From contig KI543193.1 of the NCBI GenBank assembly GCA_000496215.1, forward strand, positions 1 through 6,677: a stretch of 6,677 nt of DNA, given 5' to 3'. Origin of the DNA: an uncultured archaeon A07HN63 (GTDB taxonomy: Archaea > Halobacteriota > Halobacteria > Halobacteriales > Haloferacaceae). Shown here one piece after another: positions 1 to 5,443 of the stretch (position 1 is its first letter; every line of letters begins with the position of its first letter). The position numbers and the translations under genes were made by a program. Below the pieces are notes generated by a model, which did no database searches, had not been told where the DNA came from, and saw only the letters and a program-made list of their open reading frames with translations.

Positions 1-729
1 GAGCACCAGCACGTAGACGAGCGCCGCACCGGCGACGAGCGGCGGCGACAGCGTCGGCAGCATCGACTGCAGGGCGGGCTGCGGCGACAGCAGCAGTGAC
101 GCCGCCCCACCGATCCCGCCGGCAACCAAGCCGCCGCCGAACAGTAGGACACCGTAGCCGATGGCGCTCAGCAGGTTTGCTCGAACCAGCCCAATACTCT
201 GTTTGAAGCCGTCAACGATACTAGTTTCGTTGATGACGATCGCGTGGGCGTAAAACTGAATCGCAAGCATGGCAGCGAAATATATAATAACCATGACCAG
301 CCCGATCAGCCCGAATCCGCCGAGCACCGGGAGACTCGGTTGCCCACCACTGAGCAACACGCCGGCACTGCCAAGGAAGACAAGCAGGACAATCGGAATG
401 GTGAACGCGAAGGCGATTGCCAGCACGACGAAATTCGAGAGGAGTAACTGCAGGTAGTTCGCCTTCCCCTCATCGATCAGGACGCCGATCTCCGTCGGGC
501 CGGTCTGTGCGTCGTCGGCCATCCCGATCAGCCCACCCTGATAGAAGGGCAGAAACAGGATGAACAGGCCACTGAACGCGAGCGAGGCGACCGCCGACAG
601 CATCGGCGACTGCGTTGGCACGAAAAACTGCGGGAGTTGCAGGATCGCGACGAGGGCGGCGACGGCGAGGAGGATCGGGTTCCGAACGATACTGTCGAGT
701 GCGGGACGGAGGGACCGAAGCGCGGCCAT
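1..729 (-). CDS. Multi-pass integral membrane protein, haloarchaeal hypothetical (partial, C-terminus outside window)
   Basis: The reading frame is open from the ATG at 729 down to base 1 (243 codons, no stop), so the C-terminus is missing. The N-terminus (MAALRSLRPALDSIVRNP) is a short basic amphipathic stretch followed by hydrophobic segments at about residues 18-37, 43-68, 92-126, 133-165, 186-214 and 229-243. That gives at least five or six membrane spans, with a charged cytoplasmic-type loop at 71-91 (ADDAQTGPTEIGVLIDEGK) and another around 167-184. The pattern of hydrophobic blocks with a mid-protein 'IVINETSIVDGFKQSIGLVRAN' type segment resembles the uncharacterised haloarchaeal membrane families annotated only as DUFs, such as the DUF7847-like group; this family link is from memory and is tentative. 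No catalytic motif is visible. It is transcribed divergently from the helix-hairpin-helix gene. No Shine-Dalgarno precedes the ATG, which suits a leaderless or short-leader transcript. Confidence 0.82.
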   Translation of the reverse strand, partial: MAALRSLRPALDSIVRNPILLAVAALVAILQLPQFFVPTQSPMLSAVASLAFSGLFILFLPFYQGGLIGMADDAQTGPTEIGVLIDEGKANYLQLLLSNFVVLAIAFAFTIPIVLLVFLGSAGVLLSGGQPSLPVLGGFGLIGLVMVIIYFAAMLAIQFYAHAIVINETSIVDGFKQSIGLVRANLLSAIGYGVLLFGGGLVAGGIGGAASLLLSPQPALQSMLPTLSPPLVAGAALVYVLVL

Positions 730-762
730 GTGTGTGGGTTTGTGCTCGACCGGATGAACGTT

Positions 763-769
763 CTGTATC
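763..769 (-). promoter_or_regulatory. Weak candidate TATA element for the minus-strand membrane gene
   Basis: Read on the minus strand, this is GATACAG, about 37 bases upstream of the ATG at 729. That would place a start site near 740 and a leader of about 10 bases. The match to the haloarchaeal TTTAWA-type box is poor. A second AT-containing candidate (CCTAAAC on the minus strand, about 792-799) lies further out. Neither is secure. Confidence 0.25.
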
Positions 770-798
770 GATGTCAGTACCTGAAAACGGCGGTTTAG

Positions 799-845
799 GT
801 CGCAGTGAGGCGATTATCGCCGGTAGCGACACGGCTCACCGCGAC
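799..845. repeat. Nested inverted repeats in the divergent promoter region (candidate operator)
   Basis: Outer arms GTCGCAGTGAG (799-809) and CTCACCGCGAC (835-845) are inverse complements with one mismatch in 11. Inside them, starting at the last base of the left arm, is a perfect 13-base palindrome, GGCGATTATCGCC (809-821): 6-base arms around a single T. The structure lies between the membrane gene (start 729) and the TATA box of the helix-hairpin-helix gene (881-890), where a regulator of one or both genes could bind. The regulatory role is inferred; only the symmetry is seen. Confidence 0.45.
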
Positions 846-880
846 AGCGCAGCCTGACATCGCGGAGCACGGTTGGCCGG

Positions 881-890
881 TTTTTAAATA
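881..890 (+). promoter_or_regulatory. TATA box of the helix-hairpin-helix gene
   Basis: TTTTTAAATA is the most AT-rich decamer in the divergent region and a good match to the haloarchaeal TATA consensus. Its centre lies about 28 bases before the ATG at 914, so transcription would start at or a few bases before the start codon. This leaderless arrangement is common in haloarchaea and fits the absence of a Shine-Dalgarno before 914. It probably drives this gene and possibly the pab genes behind it. Confidence 0.7.
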
Positions 891-913
891 TCGCCGTCGC
901 GTAGCTCCTAGCA

Positions 914-1540
914 ATGAGCATACTGCGCAAGCTAAAATCGCTTCTTGGCATCGGTGGTGGACGTTCAGACCGTCGAACCGAAACGACAGTCACCGTCGAA
1001 CACGAGGCCGACGAGGCGACAGCCGACGCCGAGTCGGCAGCCGAAACCGACCTGGCGACCGACATCGATACCGACGCCGGCAGCGAGCCGGCGGCCGATA
1101 CTGGTGACGCCGAGGCGGACGCAGTGAGCGACGACACCGGGGCGGACTCCGACGACGATGCGGCGGAGCCAGCGACCGATGAAGCGGCCGAACCCGATGC
1201 TGACACCGACGTCGATGAAGCGGCCGATACTGACGACGCTGAAGCGGCTGACACCGACGTGGATGAAGCGGCTGATACCGGCGCTGAGGACGAGGCCGAC
1301 ACCGACGACGCTGACGACACCGCTGACGACATTGCGGCGATCGACGAGGCGGACCCGGACGACGACGAACCGCTGGACTCGATCAAGGGCATCGGCCCGG
1401 CCTACAGCGAACGACTTGGCGACGCCGGGATCACCTCGATCAGCGAGCTGGCCGACGGTGACGCCGAGGCGATCGGCGACGAGATCAGTGTCTCACCGAA
1501 GACTGTCAGCAACTGGATCGAGCGAGCAAACGACCGCTAG
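914..1540 (+). CDS. Helix-hairpin-helix protein with long acidic linker
   Basis: This 208-residue protein has three parts. Residues 1-21 are basic and amphipathic (MSILRKLKSLLGIGGGRSDRR). Residues 22-157 contain no Lys, Arg, Cys or aromatic residue and are dominated by Asp, Glu, Ala and Thr, so this part is probably disordered. Residues 154-205 form a helix-hairpin-helix unit of the HHH_5 type: 'IKGIGPAYSERLGDAGI' followed by 'ISELADGDAEAIGDEI' and a C-terminal helix ending WIERANDR. HHH modules of this kind usually bind DNA non-specifically through the GxG hairpin, here GIGPA at 159-163, so a DNA- or nucleoprotein-associated role is likely; no catalytic motif is seen. The linker contains a 48-base repeat. 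The start is set by the TATA box 24 bases upstream. The stop lies 41 bases before pabB with no strong promoter between, so co-transcription is possible. A functional link to pab is not evident from sequence. Confidence 0.88.
   Translation: MSILRKLKSLLGIGGGRSDRRTETTVTVEHEADEATADAESAAETDLATDIDTDAGSEPAADTGDAEADAVSDDTGADSDDDAAEPATDEAAEPDADTDVDEAADTDDAEAADTDVDEAADTGAEDEADTDDADDTADDIAAIDEADPDDDEPLDSIKGIGPAYSERLGDAGITSISELADGDAEAIGDEISVSPKTVSNWIERANDR
1200..1278 (+). repeat. 48-base-period direct repeat in the acidic linker
   Basis: The 31-base segments at 1200-1230 and 1248-1278 match at 29 positions. Both encode the same residues (DTDVDEAADT), and the two differences are a synonymous Val codon third base and a synonymous Ala codon third base. 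The intervening bases encode a related DDAEAA unit, so the period is 16 residues. It looks like an internal duplication that lengthened the acidic linker. Confidence 0.7.
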
Positions 1541-1581
1541 GTCGCGAAACTGTTACCCGCCGCCGGCGACAGTCGACAGAT

Positions 1582-3141
1582 ATGCAGTCGCCGACCGTCG
1601 TCACCGACCGCAGCAGCTTCCGGTCGGTGGCCGCTGCCGCACCCGCCGGCGCGCGCGTGCCCGTTGAAGTTCGCCACGAGGTCGCTGACCCGTTTCGCGC
1701 CTACCGGCGGGCCCGCGACGGTCCGGGCGGCGTCTTTCTGGAGACGACCGGCGGTCAGCCGGGCTGGGGGTATTTTGCGATCGATCCGGTTGACCGGCTG
1801 ACGGTCAACGCCGATGCCGTCGTTGCTAACCCGGCGACGGGTGACTCCGACGACGCTGGCGACCGTCGAACGACGCCGTCGCTGGCCGCAGTCGATGGTC
1901 TGCTCGCCGGGGAGACGCTGGCACGCGGCGAGTGCGACGTGCCGTACCCCTGTGGCGCGGTCGGCTGGCTCTCCTACGATATCGTCCGCGAACTCGAATC
2001 TCTCGACGGCACCGCGGTCGACGACCGGGGGTTACCACGGCTCCAGCTCGCCGTCTACGACCGCGTGGCCGCGTGGTCCGAACCGCGCGAGGACTCGACC
2101 GAGCTGCGAATCACCTGCTGTCCACGGGTTCCCGAGGGTAGCGACACCGACGCTATCGACGACATCTACGACAGCGCAGTCGACCGTGCGTCGTCGCTGG
2201 CGACGGCAGCCCGCGACGGCGACCCCGATATCTGCCAGCCACCGGTCGAGGCCACCGACGCCGAGTTCACCGGCGACACCAGCGAGGCTGCCTTCGCCGA
2301 CCGCGTTCGACAGGTGAAGGAATACATCCGCGACGGCGACACCTTTCAGACGAATCTCTCACAGCGACTGACTGCGCCCGCAGCCGTCCACCCGGTCGCG
2401 GCCTACGACGCACTCCGCGAGGTCAACCCCGCACCCTACTCGGGACTGATCGAGTTCTCCGGGCGCGGCGAGCGGTGGGACGGGATCGATCTCGTGAGTG
2501 CGAGTCCCGAGCTGTTGTTACACCGCAAGGGCGACCGCCTGCGGACCGAACCCATCGCCGGTACCCGGCCGCGTGGCTCGACGGCGACCACCGACGACGC
2601 CTTCGAGGCGGAGTTGCTGGGCGACGAGAAGGAACGCGCCGAACACGCGATGCTGGTTGATCTCGAACGCAACGATCTGGGCAAGGTCAGTGCGTTCGGC
2701 TCCGTCGAGGTGAGCGAGTACCGCCGGATCGACCGCTACGCCGAGGTGATGCATCTCGTCTCGGAGATCGAGGGCCGACTCCGCGATGACTGCTCGCTGG
2801 CCGACGCCGTCGCCGCCGTCTTCCCCGGTGGCACCGTCACCGGCGCGCCGAAACCCCGGACCATGGAGATCATCGACGCCCTCGAATCGACCCGTCGGGG
2901 GCCATACACGGGAAGTATGGCGATCTTCGGCTTCGACGGCCGGGCGACGCTCAACATCATCATCCGGACGCTGGTCCGCCACAGCGACCGCTATCATCTC
3001 CGGGTCGGGGCCGGGATCGTCCACGACTCCGATCCAATCGCCGAGTACGAGGAGACGCTGGCGAAGGGGCGGGCGCTGGTGACCGCCATCGACGACGCGC
3101 TCGCCGAACAGCGGCTACTCGTGGAGGGTGAGGGCGAATGA
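1582..3141 (+). CDS. pabB: Aminodeoxychorismate synthase component I (PabB), chorismate-binding; anthranilate synthase TrpE is the alternative
   Basis: This 519-residue enzyme of the chorismate-utilising (TrpE/PabB/MenF) superfamily is predicted to aminate chorismate using ammonia from PabA, the first step of p-aminobenzoate synthesis. The N-terminal domain (about 25-215) carries 'GVFLETTGGQPGWGYFAIDP' at 50-69, equivalent to the LLES region of TrpE. The catalytic domain (about 230-510) has FQTNLSQ (255-261), SASPE (306-310), PIAGTRPRG (324-332), EHAMLVDLERNDLGKV (354-369), the HLVSEIEG segment with the general-acid/base His391, FPGGTVTGAPK (414-424), PYTGSMAIFGFDG (441-453) and GAGIVHDSDP (477-485). 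PGGT-TGAPK and YTGS are PabB-like, because TrpE usually has PAGTLSGAPK and YGGA; PIAGT is TrpE-like. The pabC neighbour favours PabB. The start ATG has no Shine-Dalgarno, and only a weak AT element (about 1546-1556) precedes it. The end overlaps pabA by four bases. Confidence 0.85.
   Translation: MQSPTVVTDRSSFRSVAAAAPAGARVPVEVRHEVADPFRAYRRARDGPGGVFLETTGGQPGWGYFAIDPVDRLTVNADAVVANPATGDSDDAGDRRTTPSLAAVDGLLAGETLARGECDVPYPCGAVGWLSYDIVRELESLDGTAVDDRGLPRLQLAVYDRVAAWSEPREDSTELRITCCPRVPEGSDTDAIDDIYDSAVDRASSLATAARDGDPDICQPPVEATDAEFTGDTSEAAFADRVRQVKEYIRDGDTFQTNLSQRLTAPAAVHPVAAYDALREVNPAPYSGLIEFSGRGERWDGIDLVSASPELLLHRKGDRLRTEPIAGTRPRGSTATTDDAFEAELLGDEKERAEHAMLVDLERNDLGKVSAFGSVEVSEYRRIDRYAEVMHLVSEIEGRLRDDCSLADAVAAVFPGGTVTGAPKPRTMEIIDALESTRRGPYTGSMAIFGFDGRATLNIIIRTLVRHSDRYHLRVGAGIVHDSDPIAEYEETLAKGRALVTAIDDALAEQRLLVEGEGE
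3123..3132 (+). promoter_or_regulatory. Shine-Dalgarno-like site for pabA inside the end of pabB
   Basis: GGAGGGTGAG lies 5-14 bases before the pabA ATG at 3138, within the last codons of pabB. It matches the anti-Shine-Dalgarno of archaeal 16S rRNA (GGAGGTGA core with one extra G). Together with the ATGA overlap it supports translational coupling, and it fixes the pabA start, because no other in-frame ATG, GTG or TTG occurs before the conserved domain. Confidence 0.65.
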
Positions 3142-3827
3142 ACGACCCCACGACCACGGCCAGCGAGTCAGCCGCCGCCGAGACCGACCCACCGGCGGCC
3201 GCGGCCGCGACGACGGGTCTCGTCGCCGGCAACGTCGACAGCGGCCCCCGGGTTCTCGTCGTCGACAACTACGACTCCTTTGTCTACAATCTCGTCCAGT
3301 ACGTCGGCGAGTTCGCCGGCGAGATCGCGGTGCACCGAAACGATGCTCTCGATCTCGCCGCCGTCCGGGCACTCGACCCTGATGGGATCGTGCTCTCGCC
3401 TGGTCCCGGAACGCCCGCATCCGCCGGTGTCTCGATGGATGTCGCCGAACTCGACCGCCCGATATTTGGTGTCTGTCTCGGCCACCAGGCCCTCTGTGCC
3501 GCCCGGGGATCGCGTGTCGACCACGCGCCGACCGTCGTTCACGGGAAGGCGTCGACGATCACCCACGACGGCGAGGGGCTGTTCGCCGGTCTCGACGCCG
3601 AACTCAGCGTCGGCCGCTACCACTCGCTGTGTGTCGACCGCGACGACCTGCCGGCCGCGCTCATCGAGACCGCCCATACGACCGACGACCGCGAGATCGT
3701 CATGGGCGTCCGCCACCGCGAACGACCGCAGTTCGGTGTCCAGTTCCACCCCGAAAGTATCCTGACCGACGCGGGCAAGGCGATGGTCGCAAACTTCGTC
3801 GACATCTGTGAGGCACACGATGACTGA
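3138..3827 (+). CDS. pabA: Aminodeoxychorismate synthase component II (PabA), glutamine amidotransferase
   Basis: This 229-residue class I glutamine amidotransferase of the TrpG/PabA family releases ammonia from glutamine and channels it to PabB. The domain begins at about residue 38 (PRVLVVDNYDSFVYNLVQYVGE). The oxyanion and glutamine-site loop is SPGPGTP (87-93). The nucleophile elbow is GVCLGHQ (111-117) with Cys113. The remaining triad residues are His204 and Glu206 in VQFHPESILT (201-210), so the catalytic triad is complete. The GKAS segment (136-139) and the RYHSL segment (160-164) are also standard for TrpG/PabA. Residues 1-37 are an Ala/Thr/Pro/Asp-rich extension absent from typical members, which begin at the VLVVDNYDSF strand. 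The ATG overlaps the pabB stop (ATGA), and the 3' end overlaps the probable pabC start by eight bases. TrpG and PabA cannot be told apart reliably by sequence; the neighbours decide. Confidence 0.88.
   Translation: MNDPTTTASESAAAETDPPAAAAATTGLVAGNVDSGPRVLVVDNYDSFVYNLVQYVGEFAGEIAVHRNDALDLAAVRALDPDGIVLSPGPGTPASAGVSMDVAELDRPIFGVCLGHQALCAARGSRVDHAPTVVHGKASTITHDGEGLFAGLDAELSVGRYHSLCVDRDDLPAALIETAHTTDDREIVMGVRHRERPQFGVQFHPESILTDAGKAMVANFVDICEAHDD
3809..3813 (+). promoter_or_regulatory. Shine-Dalgarno-like site deciding the pabC start
   Basis: TGAGG lies 6 bases before the ATG at 3820, inside pabA. It supports 3820 over the in-frame GTG at 3808, which lies within the site itself and would add only four residues. 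Coupled translation with pabA is expected. Confidence 0.5.
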
Positions 3828-4881
3828 CCCGGAGTCAGCCGACGATGCCGCCACCGACGATGGCGACACCACTGCCACCGCCGATGGCAATACCACCACC
3901 GACGATGACAATACTACCACCACCGACGGTGACCTCGTCTATCATGTCGACGGTGAGTTGGTCCCGGCCGACGAAGCGAGCGTCAGCGTTCGTGATCGCG
4001 GCTTTCGCTACGGTGATGCCGCCTTCGAGACGATGCGGGTCTACGACGGGGCGGTCTTCGAGTGGCAGGCCCACGCCGACCGACTGCGTGAGACCTGCTC
4101 GACACTTCAGCTGGATCACGGCCTCAGCGACGAGAATCTGTACCGGCGAATCGACGAGACACTTGCGGCGAACAGTCTCGACGAGGCCTCCGTCCGGCTG
4201 TCGATTACCCGCGGCGTCCAGCCGGGAAAGCTCACCCCCGACCCCGACATCGATCCAACCGTCGTTGTTACCGTGAGCCCGTTGCCACGCGGCGGGCGTG
4301 ACGGCGAGCCGGTCTACGACGGGCCGGCGACGCTACAGACGGTGAAAACCAAGCGCGTGCCCGACGCCGCGCTGCCCGCGAGCGCGAAGACACACAACTA
4401 TCTCAATGGGATTCTCGCCCGCCTCGAACTCCGGGTGTCTGCTGCCGACGAGGCGATCATGCTCGACACCGACGGCCACGTGGCCGAGGGCGCGACGAGC
4501 AACCTGTTTTTCGTCCGCGACAACGCCCTCCGGACGCCGAGCCTCGACGGCTCCGTGCTACCGGGGATCACCCGTCGTGTCGTTCTCGAAATCGCCGAAG
4601 CGGAGGGGATTCCCGTCGAGGAAGGGCAGTACACGCCCGACGAGATTCGTAACGCCGACGAGGTGTTTCTGACCAACTCGACGTGGGAGATTCGACCGGT
4701 TGCGGTTGTCGACGGGATTCAGATCGGCGACGACGCGGGCGGCGACGGCGATGCTGACGGCGACGGCGATGCCGACGACAGCGATACCGATAGTGCGGCT
4801 CCCGCGTCGACTCCGGGCCCGGTTACGTCGCTGCTCTCGCAGCTGTTTGCGGCCCGGATCGAGACCGAGTACTACGACTGA
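3820..4881 (+). CDS. pabC: Aminodeoxychorismate lyase (PabC), PLP class IV aminotransferase fold
   Basis: This is predicted to cleave 4-amino-4-deoxychorismate to p-aminobenzoate and pyruvate, completing the pathway started by PabAB. From the ATG at 3820 it has 353 residues, longer than the usual 270-300. Fold motifs: DGELVPADEASVSVRDRG (44-61) with RYGDAAFETMRVYDG (63-77), the probable Schiff-base lysine Lys190 in SAKTHNYLNGILA (188-200), DEAIMLDTDGHVAEGATSNLFFV (210-232) with Glu223 expected to contact the PLP ring nitrogen, and LTNSTWEIRPV (284-294). Two low-complexity stretches account for the extra length: residues 12-38 (Thr/Asp/Asn repeats) and about 303-327 (Gly/Asp repeats), the latter just before a C-terminal helix (SLLSQLFAARIETEYYD). 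Branched-chain or D-amino-acid aminotransferases share this fold; the overlap with pabA is the main argument for PabC. An in-frame GTG at 3808 is a less likely start. Confidence 0.82.
   Translation: MTDPESADDAATDDGDTTATADGNTTTDDDNTTTTDGDLVYHVDGELVPADEASVSVRDRGFRYGDAAFETMRVYDGAVFEWQAHADRLRETCSTLQLDHGLSDENLYRRIDETLAANSLDEASVRLSITRGVQPGKLTPDPDIDPTVVVTVSPLPRGGRDGEPVYDGPATLQTVKTKRVPDAALPASAKTHNYLNGILARLELRVSAADEAIMLDTDGHVAEGATSNLFFVRDNALRTPSLDGSVLPGITRRVVLEIAEAEGIPVEEGQYTPDEIRNADEVFLTNSTWEIRPVAVVDGIQIGDDAGGDGDADGDGDADDSDTDSAAPASTPGPVTSLLSQLFAARIETEYYD
3853..3933 (+). repeat. Imperfect 21-24 base repeats encoding the PabC N-terminal extension
   Basis: Four degenerate units encode TDDGDTTA, TADGNTT, TDDDNTTT and TDGD (residues 12-38). 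ACC/GAC/GAT/AAT triplets recur, and the codon pattern looks like slippage or duplication. The conserved fold begins immediately after, at about LVYHVDGELV. Confidence 0.6.
4741..4776 (+). repeat. Tandem 18-base duplication inside pabC
   Basis: 4741-4758 and 4759-4776 are adjacent 18-base units that differ at one position (GCT versus GCC, synonymous). Each encodes GDGDAD. They form the core of the Gly/Asp-rich insertion between the last strand and the C-terminal helix of PabC. Confidence 0.8.
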
Positions 4882-4898
4882 CGTGCCGGGAACTATAC

Positions 4899-4906
4899 GA
4901 TTAAAC
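4899..4906 (+). promoter_or_regulatory. Candidate TATA box of the Rieske gene
   Basis: GATTAAAC is centred about 28 bases before the ATG at 4931, in the 49-base gap after pabC. That spacing suits a leaderless transcript, and the ATG has no Shine-Dalgarno. It suggests the Rieske gene is its own transcription unit. Confidence 0.45.
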
Positions 4907-4930
4907 CGCCGCGGTCGTTACCGGCTGTCA

Positions 4931-5380
4931 ATGAGTGCCGAGGGTGAAATCGTGCCGGTCGACGACGTGCCGACGGACTCCACGTTTCTGTTTCGTATAC
5001 GGCCGACCGACACCGAGGTTCGACAGAGCCCCGACAGGGAATCCGGTGAGATCAGGGAGGCGATCATGATTCGCGACGACCAGGGCGTCGTCGGCTGGCT
5101 CAACTACTGCCAGCACTTCCGGCACATCAAACTCGACAAGGGCTCGGGTGCGGAGATGCGCAACGGCGAGATCATCTGCACCAACCACGGCGCGTACTTC
5201 GAGTCCGACACGGGGTTCTGCAACTTTGGTCCCTGTGAGGGTGCGTACCTCAGCGAAGTTGACCTCGCAGTTGAGGACGGCGTGGTTCGACTGGTCGACG
5301 ACGACTACGAGTTCGTCGGCTGCGGTGGGATCGAGACCGATCCGACGGATCTGGGATCGAAATCGAACCGCGAGTTCTGA
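4931..5380 (+). CDS. Rieske-type [2Fe-2S] ferredoxin-like protein
   Basis: This 149-residue soluble protein has no signal peptide or membrane segment, so it is probably cytoplasmic. The two Rieske cluster-binding motifs are present: CQH (Cys60, His62) and CTNH (Cys83, His86), 20 residues apart, followed by GAYFESDTGFCNFGPCEGAYL. That segment corresponds to the HG-x-x-F-x-x-x-TG-x-x-x-x-GP-A-x-x-x-L pattern of Rieske ferredoxins. The extra disulfide cysteines of cytochrome bc1 Rieske proteins (CxHxGC and CxCH) are absent, so it belongs to the ferredoxin or oxygenase-component type. The expected role is electron transfer; the partner is not visible, and no oxygenase or reductase lies in the window. 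Additional cysteines at 97, 102 and 131 are unusual. The frame extends upstream into pabC, but the ATG at 4931 is chosen for its TATA spacing and because the family fold begins just after it. The C-terminus (about 132-149) is polar and probably flexible. Confidence 0.87.
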   Translation: MSAEGEIVPVDDVPTDSTFLFRIRPTDTEVRQSPDRESGEIREAIMIRDDQGVVGWLNYCQHFRHIKLDKGSGAEMRNGEIICTNHGAYFESDTGFCNFGPCEGAYLSEVDLAVEDGVVRLVDDDYEFVGCGGIETDPTDLGSKSNREF

Positions 5381-5412
5381 GCCAGCCACCGACGGATCGA
5401 CCGGAACCCAAG

Positions 5413-5420
5413 GGCTATTC
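5413..5420 (+). promoter_or_regulatory. Weak candidate TATA element of the carbonic anhydrase gene
   Basis: GGCTATTC is centred about 27 bases before the ATG at 5444, at the right distance for a leaderless transcript, but the match to the TATA consensus is partial. The 63-base gap after the Rieske gene allows an independent promoter. Confidence 0.3.
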
Positions 5421-5443
5421 ATGTCGTTGGACGAACGGCTGCT

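Noticed and set aside
244..447. Plus-strand short frames opposite the membrane gene
   Set aside because: They encode polar, low-information peptides, while the opposite strand encodes clear membrane segments.
814..1392. Long minus-strand reading frame of Ser/Ala repeats opposite the HHH gene
   Set aside because: It is the antisense shadow of GAC/GCC-rich acidic codons; its composition is low complexity, it has no domain, and the sense frame has a promoter and a recognisable HHH domain.
1541..1581. A strong dedicated promoter for the pab genes
   Set aside because: Only a weak AT element (about 1546-1556) is present in the 41-base gap, so transcription from the HHH promoter is at least as likely.
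3168..3923. 251-codon minus-strand frame opposite pabA and the start of pabC
   Set aside because: High GC and codon bias keep the antisense frame open. The sense genes have complete catalytic motifs, and the antisense product resembles no family I recognise.
4747..4780. EF-hand or dockerin-like calcium loop in PabC
   Set aside because: The DxDxDG spacing arises from the tandem repeat, the conserved hydrophobic position of the loop is Gly, and no flanking helices of an EF-hand are present.
4700..4930. Upstream in-frame extension of the Rieske gene into pabC
   Set aside because: The translation there is Arg/Thr-rich, typical of an out-of-frame reading of pabC, and a TATA-like element sits at the right distance from the ATG at 4931.
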